Shown: positions 5,730 to 11,627 of the stretch, one piece after another
Position numbering within the stretch: position 1 is the first letter of the stretch
Layout of the letters: the number at the start of each line of letters is the position of its first letter
NCBI GenBank assembly: GCA_900542945.1
Contig: UQPI01000063.1
Location: forward strand, 1-11,627
Direction of reading: 5' to 3'
DNA: 11,627 nucleotides
Source: an uncultured Collinsella sp.
GTDB taxonomy: Bacteria > Actinomycetota > Coriobacteriia > Coriobacteriales > Coriobacteriaceae
Program-made: the position numbers and the translations under genes
Notes under the pieces: generated by a model
Databases searched by the model: none
The model's input: only the letters and a program-made list of their open reading frames with translations
Told to the model about the DNA's origin: nothing

Positions 5730-6950
5730 ATGCATCTAGCCCGTCGTGCCTGGTGCCGAACATATCAGACGGTTTTTCGCATCGCATTGCCGATCCTGCC
5801 CTATACCGAGCCGCGCATTTTGGAGCATGCCGAGGACGTGCCCGCGGTGCTTCAAAAGCGCTCGATACAGCGGGTTCTTATCGTGACGGATCCCGGTATT
5901 GCCCGTCTGGGGCTCACGGCGCCGCTCGAGACGGCGCTCGCGTCCAAGGGAATTGGCGTTACGGTCTATGCCGAAACGCGTGCGAACCCCACGGTCTCAA
6001 ACGTGGAGGAAGCGGCGTCCCTGTATCGCGAGAGCGCCTGCCAGGCCATTATCGGCTTTGGCGGCGGTTCGGCCATGGACTGTGCCAAGGGCGTGGGCGC
6101 ACGCATCGCACAGCCAAATAAGCCCATCAACAAGATGCGCGGCCTGTTGCGCGTCCACCGTCTCCTGCCGCTGCTCATCGCCGTCCCCACCACGGCGGGC
6201 ACGGGAAGCGAGGTCACGCTTGCAGCGGTCATTACCGATGACGAGACGCACTACAAGTACCCCATTAACGACTTTGTGCTGATCCCGCGCTTTGCGGTAC
6301 ACGACCCCGAGTTTACACGTGGCCTGCCCGCCTCCATTACGGGGCAGACGGGTATGGATGCCCTGACGCATGCCGTCGAGGCCTTTATCGGGCGCAGCAC
6401 CACGCCCTATACGCGCAAGATGGCGCGCCAGGCGGTGCAGCTCATCCACGACAATTTGCTCGAGGCCTATGAGTGCGGTGGCAACATGCGTGCGCGCCGC
6501 AATATGCTTTCGGCGGCGTATAAAGCGGGCGTTGCCTTTACGCGCTCTTATGTTGGATACGTCCATGCCATCGCGCACAGCCTGGGCGGGCGTTACGGGA
6601 TTCCGCACGGTTTGGCCAACGCGATCATCCTGCCGCACATGCTTCGCGCTTATGGTGACGCCGCCGCCCCCAAGCTTGCCGATCTTGCTCGCATGGCGGG
6701 CATTGCGCCGGCTACCGCGCAGGACAGTCTTGCGGCCGAGGCCTTTATCGATTGGGTCGACCGCATGAATGCCGCCTTGGGCATTCCCAAATATGTGACG
6801 GGTATTCGCCGCTCCGATATTCCGCAAATGGCGGCCCATGCCGATGCCGAGGCCAATCCGCTATACCCCGTTCCGCTTCTAATGGACCGTTTGGAGCTCG
6901 AGCGTATGTACGAGGTCGTCGCGGGTGGTATGTTTGAGGGCGAGAATTAG
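5730..6950 (+). CDS. Iron-containing (group III) alcohol dehydrogenase
   Basis: This NAD(P)-dependent dehydrogenase interconverts an alcohol and its aldehyde or ketone; the substrate cannot be read from sequence. The 406-residue protein has the nucleotide-binding GFGGGSAMDCAKG (about 109-121) and PTTAGTGSE (153-161). The metal ligands expected from the FucO family are present: Asp210 and His214 in MDALTHAVEAF, His279 in VHAIAHSLGG, and His293 in GIPHGLANA. I chose ATG 5730 because AAGGAG lies 8 nt upstream; a longer in-frame reading from 5649 has no ribosome site. The aldehyde dehydrogenase follows after 8 bp, so the two form an operon, probably transcribed from the AT-rich region shared with the divergent rubrerythrin gene. 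Confidence 0.93.
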   Translation: MHLARRAWCRTYQTVFRIALPILPYTEPRILEHAEDVPAVLQKRSIQRVLIVTDPGIARLGLTAPLETALASKGIGVTVYAETRANPTVSNVEEAASLYRESACQAIIGFGGGSAMDCAKGVGARIAQPNKPINKMRGLLRVHRLLPLLIAVPTTAGTGSEVTLAAVITDDETHYKYPINDFVLIPRFAVHDPEFTRGLPASITGQTGMDALTHAVEAFIGRSTTPYTRKMARQAVQLIHDNLLEAYECGGNMRARRNMLSAAYKAGVAFTRSYVGYVHAIAHSLGGRYGIPHGLANAIILPHMLRAYGDAAAPKLADLARMAGIAPATAQDSLAAEAFIDWVDRMNAALGIPKYVTGIRRSDIPQMAAHADAEANPLYPVPLLMDRLELERMYEVVAGGMFEGEN

Positions 6951-6958
6951 GAGGGTCC

Positions 6959-8338
6959 ATGAACACCGAGGAAATTGCGCGCATCGTCGGCGACCAGTGC
7001 GCCTACTTTAAGACGCACGCCACGTTTGATGTCGATGCTCGACGTCGCGCCCTCGTGCGCCTGCGCGAGGCGGTGCGGGCACACGAGACCGATATTGCCC
7101 ATGCGCTCAAGACCGATTTGGGAAAGTCGCATGACGAGGCCTATATGTGTGAGATCGGCACCTCGCTTTCCGAGATTCGTCATCAGATTGCGCATGTGGC
7201 TCGATGGAGCCGTCCGCGCCTGCGTCCGTGTGACCTCGCCAACGCCGTGAGTGTGTGCAAAACGCAAGCCGTACCCTATGGCGTCACGCTCATTATGGCG
7301 CCCTGGAACTACCCGTTTTTGCTAACGCTCGAGCCGCTTGCCGGCGCCCTTGCCGCGGGCAATACCGTGGTCATCAAGCCGAGCGCATATGCTCCGGCAT
7401 CGAGCGCGGTGCTCAGGCGAATCTGTGAAGAGGCATTTGATCCGCGTCTGGTAACGGTTGTCGAGGGCGGCCGCGCCGAAAACGAAGCGCTGCTCGACGA
7501 GTGCTGGGACAAGATCTTCTTTACCGGCAGCGTTCCGGTCGGCAAACTCGTCATGGAGCGTGCAAGTAAAAACCTTACGCCCGTGACGCTTGAGCTGGGC
7601 GGAAAGAGCCCCTGCATCGTGGATGCCACGGCAAACTTAAGGGTCGCCGCACGACGCATCGCCTTTGGTAAATGGCTCAACGTGGGACAGACCTGCGTGG
7701 CCCCTGACTACCTGTTGGTCGATACGCGCGTGCACGATGAGCTGTTGGGCCTCATCAAGGAGGAGGCCCGTCGCATGTTTGGCGAGCACCCGCTCGACAA
7801 CGAGGATTACGGTCATATCGTCAACGCCAAGCATTTTGCGCGCGTGCGCGGGCTGATCGATCCCGATAAGGTTGTGCTTGGAGGTACCGCGCGCGAGTCG
7901 TCGCTCAAAATTGAGCCGACGATCCTAGACGGCGTGGCGCCTGGGGACGCCGTAATGCAGGAGGAGATCTTTGGCCCGATTTTACCGGTGCTGACGTTTG
8001 AGAGCTTAGACGAGGCCGAAACGTTTATTACGGATCGTCCGACGCCACTGGCCCTGTATATCTTTAGCCAGGACCGCGCAGTTCAGGAGCGCTTTGTGCG
8101 CTATGTGCCCTTTGGCGGCGGCTGCGTCAACGACACGATCATGCATCTGGCTACGAGCCATATGGGCTTTGGCGGCATGGGCGCGAGCGGTATGGGGCAG
8201 TACCATGGCCGCGAGAGTTTCGATACGTTTAGCCACAAGAAGAGCATCGTGAACAAGGCAACCTGGCTGGACGTGCCATTCCGCTATGCCCCGTATGCGA
8301 GCTGGAAGCACAAGCTCGTGCGCATGTTTGTGCATTAG
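6959..8338 (+). CDS. Aldehyde dehydrogenase, class 3-like (ALDH superfamily)
   Basis: This enzyme oxidises an aldehyde to its acid with NAD(P)+. The 459-residue protein has APWNYPF (about 113-119) and IKPS for cofactor binding, FFTGS, the catalytic base Glu212 in LELGGKSP, and the nucleophile Cys246 in NVGQTCVAPDY. The C-terminus contains EEIFGPILPV and PFGGGCVNDTIMH, typical of short ALDH3 or coniferyl-aldehyde-type enzymes. The stop of the alcohol dehydrogenase overlaps its strong AGGAGG site (6949-6954), suggesting translational coupling and a shared substrate chain from alcohol through aldehyde to acid. No microcompartment targeting peptide or CoA-acylating domain is visible. The specific substrate is unknown. 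Confidence 0.95.
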   Translation: MNTEEIARIVGDQCAYFKTHATFDVDARRRALVRLREAVRAHETDIAHALKTDLGKSHDEAYMCEIGTSLSEIRHQIAHVARWSRPRLRPCDLANAVSVCKTQAVPYGVTLIMAPWNYPFLLTLEPLAGALAAGNTVVIKPSAYAPASSAVLRRICEEAFDPRLVTVVEGGRAENEALLDECWDKIFFTGSVPVGKLVMERASKNLTPVTLELGGKSPCIVDATANLRVAARRIAFGKWLNVGQTCVAPDYLLVDTRVHDELLGLIKEEARRMFGEHPLDNEDYGHIVNAKHFARVRGLIDPDKVVLGGTARESSLKIEPTILDGVAPGDAVMQEEIFGPILPVLTFESLDEAETFITDRPTPLALYIFSQDRAVQERFVRYVPFGGGCVNDTIMHLATSHMGFGGMGASGMGQYHGRESFDTFSHKKSIVNKATWLDVPFRYAPYASWKHKLVRMFVH

Positions 8339-8365
8339 AATCAGATGACTTAGAGACAAGCAAAA

Positions 8366-8395
8366 TGGCCGCCCCCGCGTAAGCGAAGACGGCCA
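8366..8395. terminator. Weak hairpin after the aldehyde dehydrogenase gene
   Basis: TGGCCG (8366-8371) pairs with CGGCCA (8390-8395), and CGC/GCG pair inside. It lies 27 bp after the stop codon, where a terminator is expected. On the plus strand the tail is CTTCTC rather than a T-run; on the minus strand a TTTT follows. Termination of the dehydrogenase operon here is possible but weakly supported. Confidence 0.4.
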
Positions 8396-8414
8396 CTTCT
8401 CACGATGTAAACGT

Positions 8415-8458
8415 GCACTGGAGTTGGCAAGACCCGCTGCAACGGGTGCCATCCGTGC
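8415..8458 (+). other. Bulged hairpin in intergenic region
   Basis: The contiguous segment 8443-8458 pairs along its whole 16-nt length with 8415-8436. All bulges (T; GT; AAG) fall on the 5' side, and the loop is CTGCAA. It sits between the dehydrogenase operon and the HIRAN gene with no T-tract. It could be an mRNA 3' structure, a leader element or a small RNA. The rest of 8339-8603 holds two copies of GGGTGAAA (8506-8513 and 8523-8530) and no gene that I can support. Confidence 0.4.
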
Positions 8459-8603
8459 CTCTATCTTATCTGCAAGCGCTCTGTCTCGCAAGCGTTGCGG
8501 CAAATGGGTGAAAGGTGCGAGCGGGTGAAATTTTGTCCGCACGGGCCCGTAAGCTTCTCAGTAAGGTTAAGTGCCGGTTTATTCGGCCGTTAGAGGAGCT
8601 GCC

Positions 8604-8930
8604 ATGTACGAGCCTTCACGTGTTCTTCTGTCATTTCATATCGCGGGATTTCAGTATGCCGACGGCGCTTTGGTCCTGGGCGATCTTAAAGCGGGCGATA
8701 AGCTGGCGCTGTGTGCCGAACGTGATAATCCTCACGACCCTGAGGCGGTTGCGATCTATTATGGCAAGACCAAGCTTGGCTATGTTCCGGGAGACGAGGT
8801 TGGCCCGCTGTCCTTGATGATGTATTACGGGCATGAGGACGTATTTGAAGCCCGTGTGCAGCAGGTTGCTCCCGAGCGCAGCCCGTGGCATCAGGTGCGC
8901 GTTGGCCTCTATGTGGTGGATGCCCGCTAG
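8604..8930 (+). CDS. HIRAN-domain protein
   Basis: This 108-residue protein is almost only a HIRAN domain. Visible are the N-terminal strand LLSFHIAGFQYADG (residues 8-21), the turn LKAGDKLALCAERDNPHDPEAVAI (28-51) and KLGYVPGDE (57-65), all characteristic of the family. HIRAN domains bind single-stranded 3' DNA ends in HLTF/Rad5-type helicases; stand-alone bacterial copies are common but poorly understood. I chose ATG 8604 because GAGGAG lies 5 nt upstream; a GTG at 8571 in the same frame has no such site. A small protein gene follows after 18 bp and a phosphoesterase gene after that, so this is probably the first gene of a short transcript. Confidence 0.87.
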   Translation: MYEPSRVLLSFHIAGFQYADGALVLGDLKAGDKLALCAERDNPHDPEAVAIYYGKTKLGYVPGDEVGPLSLMMYYGHEDVFEARVQQVAPERSPWHQVRVGLYVVDAR

Positions 8931-8948
8931 TCGGCAATGGAGGCGGTC

Positions 8949-9128
8949 ATGGTTGATGACGACGACCTGTTCGATCTGACAGACGATCCGTTTGAGTGGG
9001 ATATGCTGCTCGATGACGATGAGTTGGAGCAGGACCGGAAGAAGCGGCAGGACAAGAACGCCCAGGGTGACGCGTCGAAAAAGAAAGACAAACGCCGCCG
9101 AGGTCCGTTCGGTGGGCTCTTTGGCTAA
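8949..9128 (+). CDS. Small acid/base-polarised hypothetical protein
   Basis: I do not recognise this 59-residue protein. The first half is strongly acidic (DDDDLFDLTDDPFEWD, then LLDDDELEQD). The second half is basic (KKKDKRRR) and ends in GPFGGLFG. There is no signal peptide, membrane segment or known motif. I favour ATG 8949 because GGAGG (8939-8943) sits 5 nt upstream; ATG 8937 lacks a ribosome site. It starts 18 bp after the HIRAN gene, suggesting co-transcription. The split charge suggests a disordered partner-binding protein, possibly a nucleic-acid mimic in its acidic half. That is inference; being a real gene is supported by the ribosome site and tight spacing. Confidence 0.65.
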   Translation: MVDDDDLFDLTDDPFEWDMLLDDDELEQDRKKRQDKNAQGDASKKKDKRRRGPFGGLFG

Positions 9129-9194
9129 CCGACGCGCCAAAGCGTCTGTATACTAGGCACGTGTTAGACACGTTGCGAAATGAGGATACAGACG

Positions 9195-9740
9195 ATGATG
9201 TGGTTTACCGCCGACCTGCACCTGGGCGATACGAATATCTTGCACGATATGGATCGGCCGTTTGATTCGGTCGAGGAGATGAACCGCAAGGTCATCGATG
9301 CCATCAATGAGTGCGTGGCGACGGACGACCGTCTCTACATTTTGGGTGACTTTACCTATCGTTTGCCCCTGGCGGAGGCAGTGCGCCTGCGCGAGCGTAT
9401 CAAATGCCAGAACGTGGCGCTCATTCGTGGCAACCATGACGGCGATTGGGAAGATCCGGACGCGCCGCACATTTGGGATGAGGTGCGCGATTACCTGGAG
9501 GTTGCCCCGGGCTATGCCAAGGGCCATCGTCTGGTGATGAGCCACTACCCCATGCTCAGCTGGAATGGCAAGGCGCGCGGTGCCATCATGCTGCACGGAC
9601 ATATCCACAGCAGGGGAGACCGCGTCAACGCGCGCAACCGCGATCGCGAGCGCCCCATTTACCGCTACGATGTGGGCCTCGACGCCAACAACTACAAGCC
9701 CGTAAGCCGAGACCAGATCCTGAATTTCTTTGGCCTGTAG
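9195..9740 (+). CDS. Calcineurin-like metallophosphoesterase
   Basis: This 181-residue enzyme belongs to the compact, YfcE/MJ0936-like or phage-like two-metal phosphoesterases. The metal ligand motifs are complete: DLH (Asp7, His9), GDF (Asp52), GNHD (Asn80, His81), SHYP (His117) and HGHIHS (His134, His136, His138). The typical C-terminal DVGLDANNYKP is present. I chose ATG 9195 because GAGG (9182-9185) lies 9 nt upstream; an in-frame ATG at 9180 has no ribosome site, and family members start just before xxWFTADLHLG. It follows the small acidic gene by 66 bp, with a TATACT box at 9149-9154 that might be its own -10 element. The substrate is unknown. Confidence 0.92.
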   Translation: MMWFTADLHLGDTNILHDMDRPFDSVEEMNRKVIDAINECVATDDRLYILGDFTYRLPLAEAVRLRERIKCQNVALIRGNHDGDWEDPDAPHIWDEVRDYLEVAPGYAKGHRLVMSHYPMLSWNGKARGAIMLHGHIHSRGDRVNARNRDRERPIYRYDVGLDANNYKPVSRDQILNFFGL

Positions 9741-9747
9741 CTCGCAA

Positions 9748-9782
9748 ACCGCCACGAAGGGGGCAGCCACCTTCGTGGTGGT
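9748..9782 (+). other. Hairpin preceding the terminator
   Basis: Arms 9748-9760 and 9770-9782 form a 13-bp stem with one G-U pair and a 9-nt loop. It has no T-tract but sits 3 bp before the intrinsic terminator at 9786. The tandem arrangement may protect the mRNA 3' end or reinforce termination. Confidence 0.6.
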
Positions 9783-9785
9783 TCT

Positions 9786-9820
9786 GGCGCCGTTGCCATT
9801 ATGGCAGCGGCGCCTTTTTT
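9786..9820 (+). terminator. Strong intrinsic terminator after the phosphoesterase gene
   Basis: GGCGCCGTTGCCA (9786-9798) pairs with 9802-9814 over 13 bp with one G-U pair and a 3-nt loop, directly followed by six T residues (9815-9820). This is a textbook rho-independent terminator on the plus strand. It ends the HIRAN to phosphoesterase transcript. Confidence 0.93.
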
Positions 9821-9878
9821 GTCCGTGCGGCGCGGTAGAGTGTAGGCGGTTGAAATTTGCGTCCATCGAGGAGCTGCC

Positions 9879-11627
9879 ATGAACGAGATCAAGTGCCCGC
9901 ATTGCGGCGAAGTTTTTAAGGTCGATGCGTCCGGTTATGCGGATATCGTCAAGCAGGTGCGCAATGCCGAGTTTTCGCGCGACCTGGATGAGCGCGTGAA
10001 GGCGGTCCAGCGCGAGGGCGAGCAGGCACTGGAGCTTGAGCGCTCGCGCTCGACGGCTGCTTTGCAAAAGGCAGAGTCTCAGCGCGACGCTCAGCTTGTC
10101 GAGCAGAAGAACGCTGCAGCTCAGCAGCTGGCACAAGAGGTTGCCAAGCGCGACGCTGAGCTTGCCGAGCTGCGCGCCAAGCTCGAGGGCGCTGCCGCAG
10201 AGCGTGAGGGTGCAAGCCAGCGTGCAGCGGTTGAGGCCCGTGCCGATGCTCAAAAGGAGAATGCTGAGCTTCAGCGCGAGATTGACAATTTGCGTGCGCA
10301 GCTGGGACGCAAGGATGACGAAGCCAAGCTTGCCGAGGCTTCGGCGCGCAATGCTGCTCAGAACGATTTAGCTGCACGCGATGCGCAGATTGCAGAATTG
10401 CAGGCAAGGCTCTCCGCGGCGGACAAGGCCCAGGAGATGGCGCTTGCCGCCGCTGCGGCCGAGTCGCAGCGTGAGATCGATGCCGCTCGCGGCGAGGCTG
10501 AGCGCACGCTTGCTGACTATCGCGCAAAGGTACAAGAGAAGTTTTCCGCCGCAAAGGCTCAGTCCGAGCAGGAGGCCGAGGGCCTGCGTGCGCAGCTGCG
10601 CGAACAGGAGCTGACGGCCAAAATGAACCTATCGGAGGCGGTCGCCGCGGCAGAGCGTGAGCGTGACGAGGCACGTGCCAAGCTGACGAGCGAGCTGGCA
10701 GTGCGCGATTCTCGCGAGGAACAGGTCAAGGCGGCACACGAGCTCGAGCTCGCGCAGGCCAAGCGCGTGAGCGACGAGTTGATCCGCTACAAGGACGAAG
10801 AGATTGAGCGCCTTAAGGAAATGAAGATCCGCCTGTCCACCAAGATGGTGGGCGAGTCGCTCGAGCAGCATTGCGAGACCGAGTTTAACCGTCTGCGTAT
10901 GACCGCGTTTCCTAATGCGTACTTCGAGAAAGACAACGATGCGTCCGAGGGCACCAAGGGTGACTTCATCTTCCGCGAGTGCGACGCGAGCGGCAACGAG
11001 GTCATTTCGATTATGTTCGAGATGAAAAACGAGAACGACGAGACCGCGACCAAGCACAAAAACGAGGACTTCTTTAAGAAACTCGATCACGATCGTCGCC
11101 AGAAAGGCTGTGAGTACGCGGTGCTCTGCACGCTGCTCGAGCCCGAGAGCGAGCTCTATAACGCGGGAATCGTGGACGTGAGCTACCGCTACGAGAAGAT
11201 GTACGTGATTCGCCCACAGTTTTTCATTCCCATGATCACACTTCTTCGCAACGCCGCCATGGGTTCGCTGCACTATAAGCAGGAGCTGGCGGAGTACAAA
11301 CAGCAGAATATCGACGTCACGAACTTCGAGGCCAAGATGGAGAAGTTCAAGGACGGCTTCTCGCGCAACTACAACCTGGCGAGTAAGCAATTCGAATCGG
11401 CGATCAAGGAGATCGATGCCGCCATTAAGCAGCTCGAGAAGACCAAGGACGACCTGCGCCGCAGCACCGAGAACCTGCGCTTGGCCCACAACAAGGCCGA
11501 TGAACTTACCATTCGCAAGCTCACGTGGGGCAACAAGACCATGAAAGCAGCGTTTGATGAGGCACGCGAGACTGCGTCGGAGACGGGCGATGAGCCCGCC
11601 GAGGCGGATTCGTATGAGGTCGAGGAT
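9879..11627 (+). CDS. DUF2130 coiled-coil protein with PD-(D/E)xK-like domain (3' end open)
   Basis: The reading frame runs to the last base without a stop (583 codons), so the gene is cut at or near its end. It opens with a half zinc ribbon, CPHCG (Cys6, Cys9). A long Ala/Glu/Arg/Gln-rich coiled coil follows (about residues 30-330). The DUF2130 domain (about 335-545) has GDF (Asp362), FEMKN (Glu381, Lys383) and FFKKLDHDRRQKGCEYAVLCTLLE, the order of a PD-(D/E)xK core. A second coiled coil and an acidic tail follow. The family is widespread but uncharacterised; the architecture suggests a DNA-associated nuclease-like or SMC-like role, which is inference. The start at 9879 has GAGGAG 5 nt upstream, and a strong terminator precedes the gene, so it has its own promoter between 9821 and 9870. 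Confidence 0.88.
   Translation, partial: MNEIKCPHCGEVFKVDASGYADIVKQVRNAEFSRDLDERVKAVQREGEQALELERSRSTAALQKAESQRDAQLVEQKNAAAQQLAQEVAKRDAELAELRAKLEGAAAEREGASQRAAVEARADAQKENAELQREIDNLRAQLGRKDDEAKLAEASARNAAQNDLAARDAQIAELQARLSAADKAQEMALAAAAAESQREIDAARGEAERTLADYRAKVQEKFSAAKAQSEQEAEGLRAQLREQELTAKMNLSEAVAAAERERDEARAKLTSELAVRDSREEQVKAAHELELAQAKRVSDELIRYKDEEIERLKEMKIRLSTKMVGESLEQHCETEFNRLRMTAFPNAYFEKDNDASEGTKGDFIFRECDASGNEVISIMFEMKNENDETATKHKNEDFFKKLDHDRRQKGCEYAVLCTLLEPESELYNAGIVDVSYRYEKMYVIRPQFFIPMITLLRNAAMGSLHYKQELAEYKQQNIDVTNFEAKMEKFKDGFSRNYNLASKQFESAIKEIDAAIKQLEKTKDDLRRSTENLRLAHNKADELTIRKLTWGNKTMKAAFDEARETASETGDEPAEADSYEVED

Noticed and set aside
5997..6839. 280-codon minus-strand open frame
   Set aside because: It is fully antisense to the alcohol dehydrogenase, with no domain pattern of its own.
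8006..8542. 178-codon minus-strand frame reaching into the 8339-8603 gap
   Set aside because: Most of it is antisense to the aldehyde dehydrogenase 3' end, with no protein pattern or clear ribosome site.
9132..9147. GACGC/GCGTC hairpin after the small protein gene as a terminator
   Set aside because: The stem is only 5 bp and no T-run follows.
9153..10253. 366-codon minus-strand open frame
   Set aside because: It spans the phosphoesterase gene, a strong terminator and the DUF2130 start on the opposite strand; it is a shadow frame.
10629..11489. 286-codon minus-strand open frame
   Set aside because: It is the antisense mirror of the coiled-coil DUF2130 gene, explaining its Leu/Val-rich repetitive look.

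Overview
The window looks like chromosomal DNA of a high-GC, anaerobic, gut-type actinobacterium. Collinsella or a close relative in the Coriobacteriia is my best guess. This rests on codon usage, the pdxST/MocR-PdxR arrangement, a reverse rubrerythrin and abundant short palindromic repeats; no rRNA or marker gene is present to prove it.

Layout. Positions 1-128 hold two adjacent, unrelated, long perfect inverted repeats. The vitamin B6 block follows: pdxT and pdxS on the minus strand (pyridoxal 5'-phosphate synthase), with pdxR, a MocR/GntR-aminotransferase regulator, divergent on the plus strand. The 145 bp between pdxS and pdxR carries a spaced direct repeat that is a plausible PdxR operator. 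Positions 3241-4780 form an accessory island: two same-orientation copies of a 121-bp hairpin repeat (about 78% identical, no gaps) bracket one orphan gene. That gene encodes an AbiEi/DUF559-like protein with a probable PD-(D/E)xK nuclease fold. A further long inverted repeat lies just upstream of it. Both pdxR and the orphan gene end with the same four codons, which belong to the repeat. The repeat's end carries stop codons in all three frames.

From 4850 to 5585 lies a minus-strand reverse rubrerythrin (peroxide reduction) with a good promoter, structured leader and intrinsic terminator. It is divergent from a plus-strand pair, an iron-dependent alcohol dehydrogenase and a class-3-like aldehyde dehydrogenase, which probably interconvert an alcohol, its aldehyde and the acid. 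After a 265-bp gap containing folded elements comes a short plus-strand run: a HIRAN-domain protein, a 59-residue acid/base-polarised protein, and a calcineurin-like phosphoesterase ending in a strong terminator. The last gene is a long coiled-coil DUF2130 protein with a PD-(D/E)xK-like C-terminal domain; it is still open at the window edge.

How the parts relate. PdxR, PdxS and PdxT form a self-contained B6 synthesis and control unit. Rubrerythrin and the dehydrogenases fit redox life in an anaerobe. The most unusual part is the repeat-bracketed nuclease-like gene with its three-frame-stop termini. The right end groups DNA-associated domains (HIRAN, phosphoesterase, DUF2130) whose joint role is unknown.
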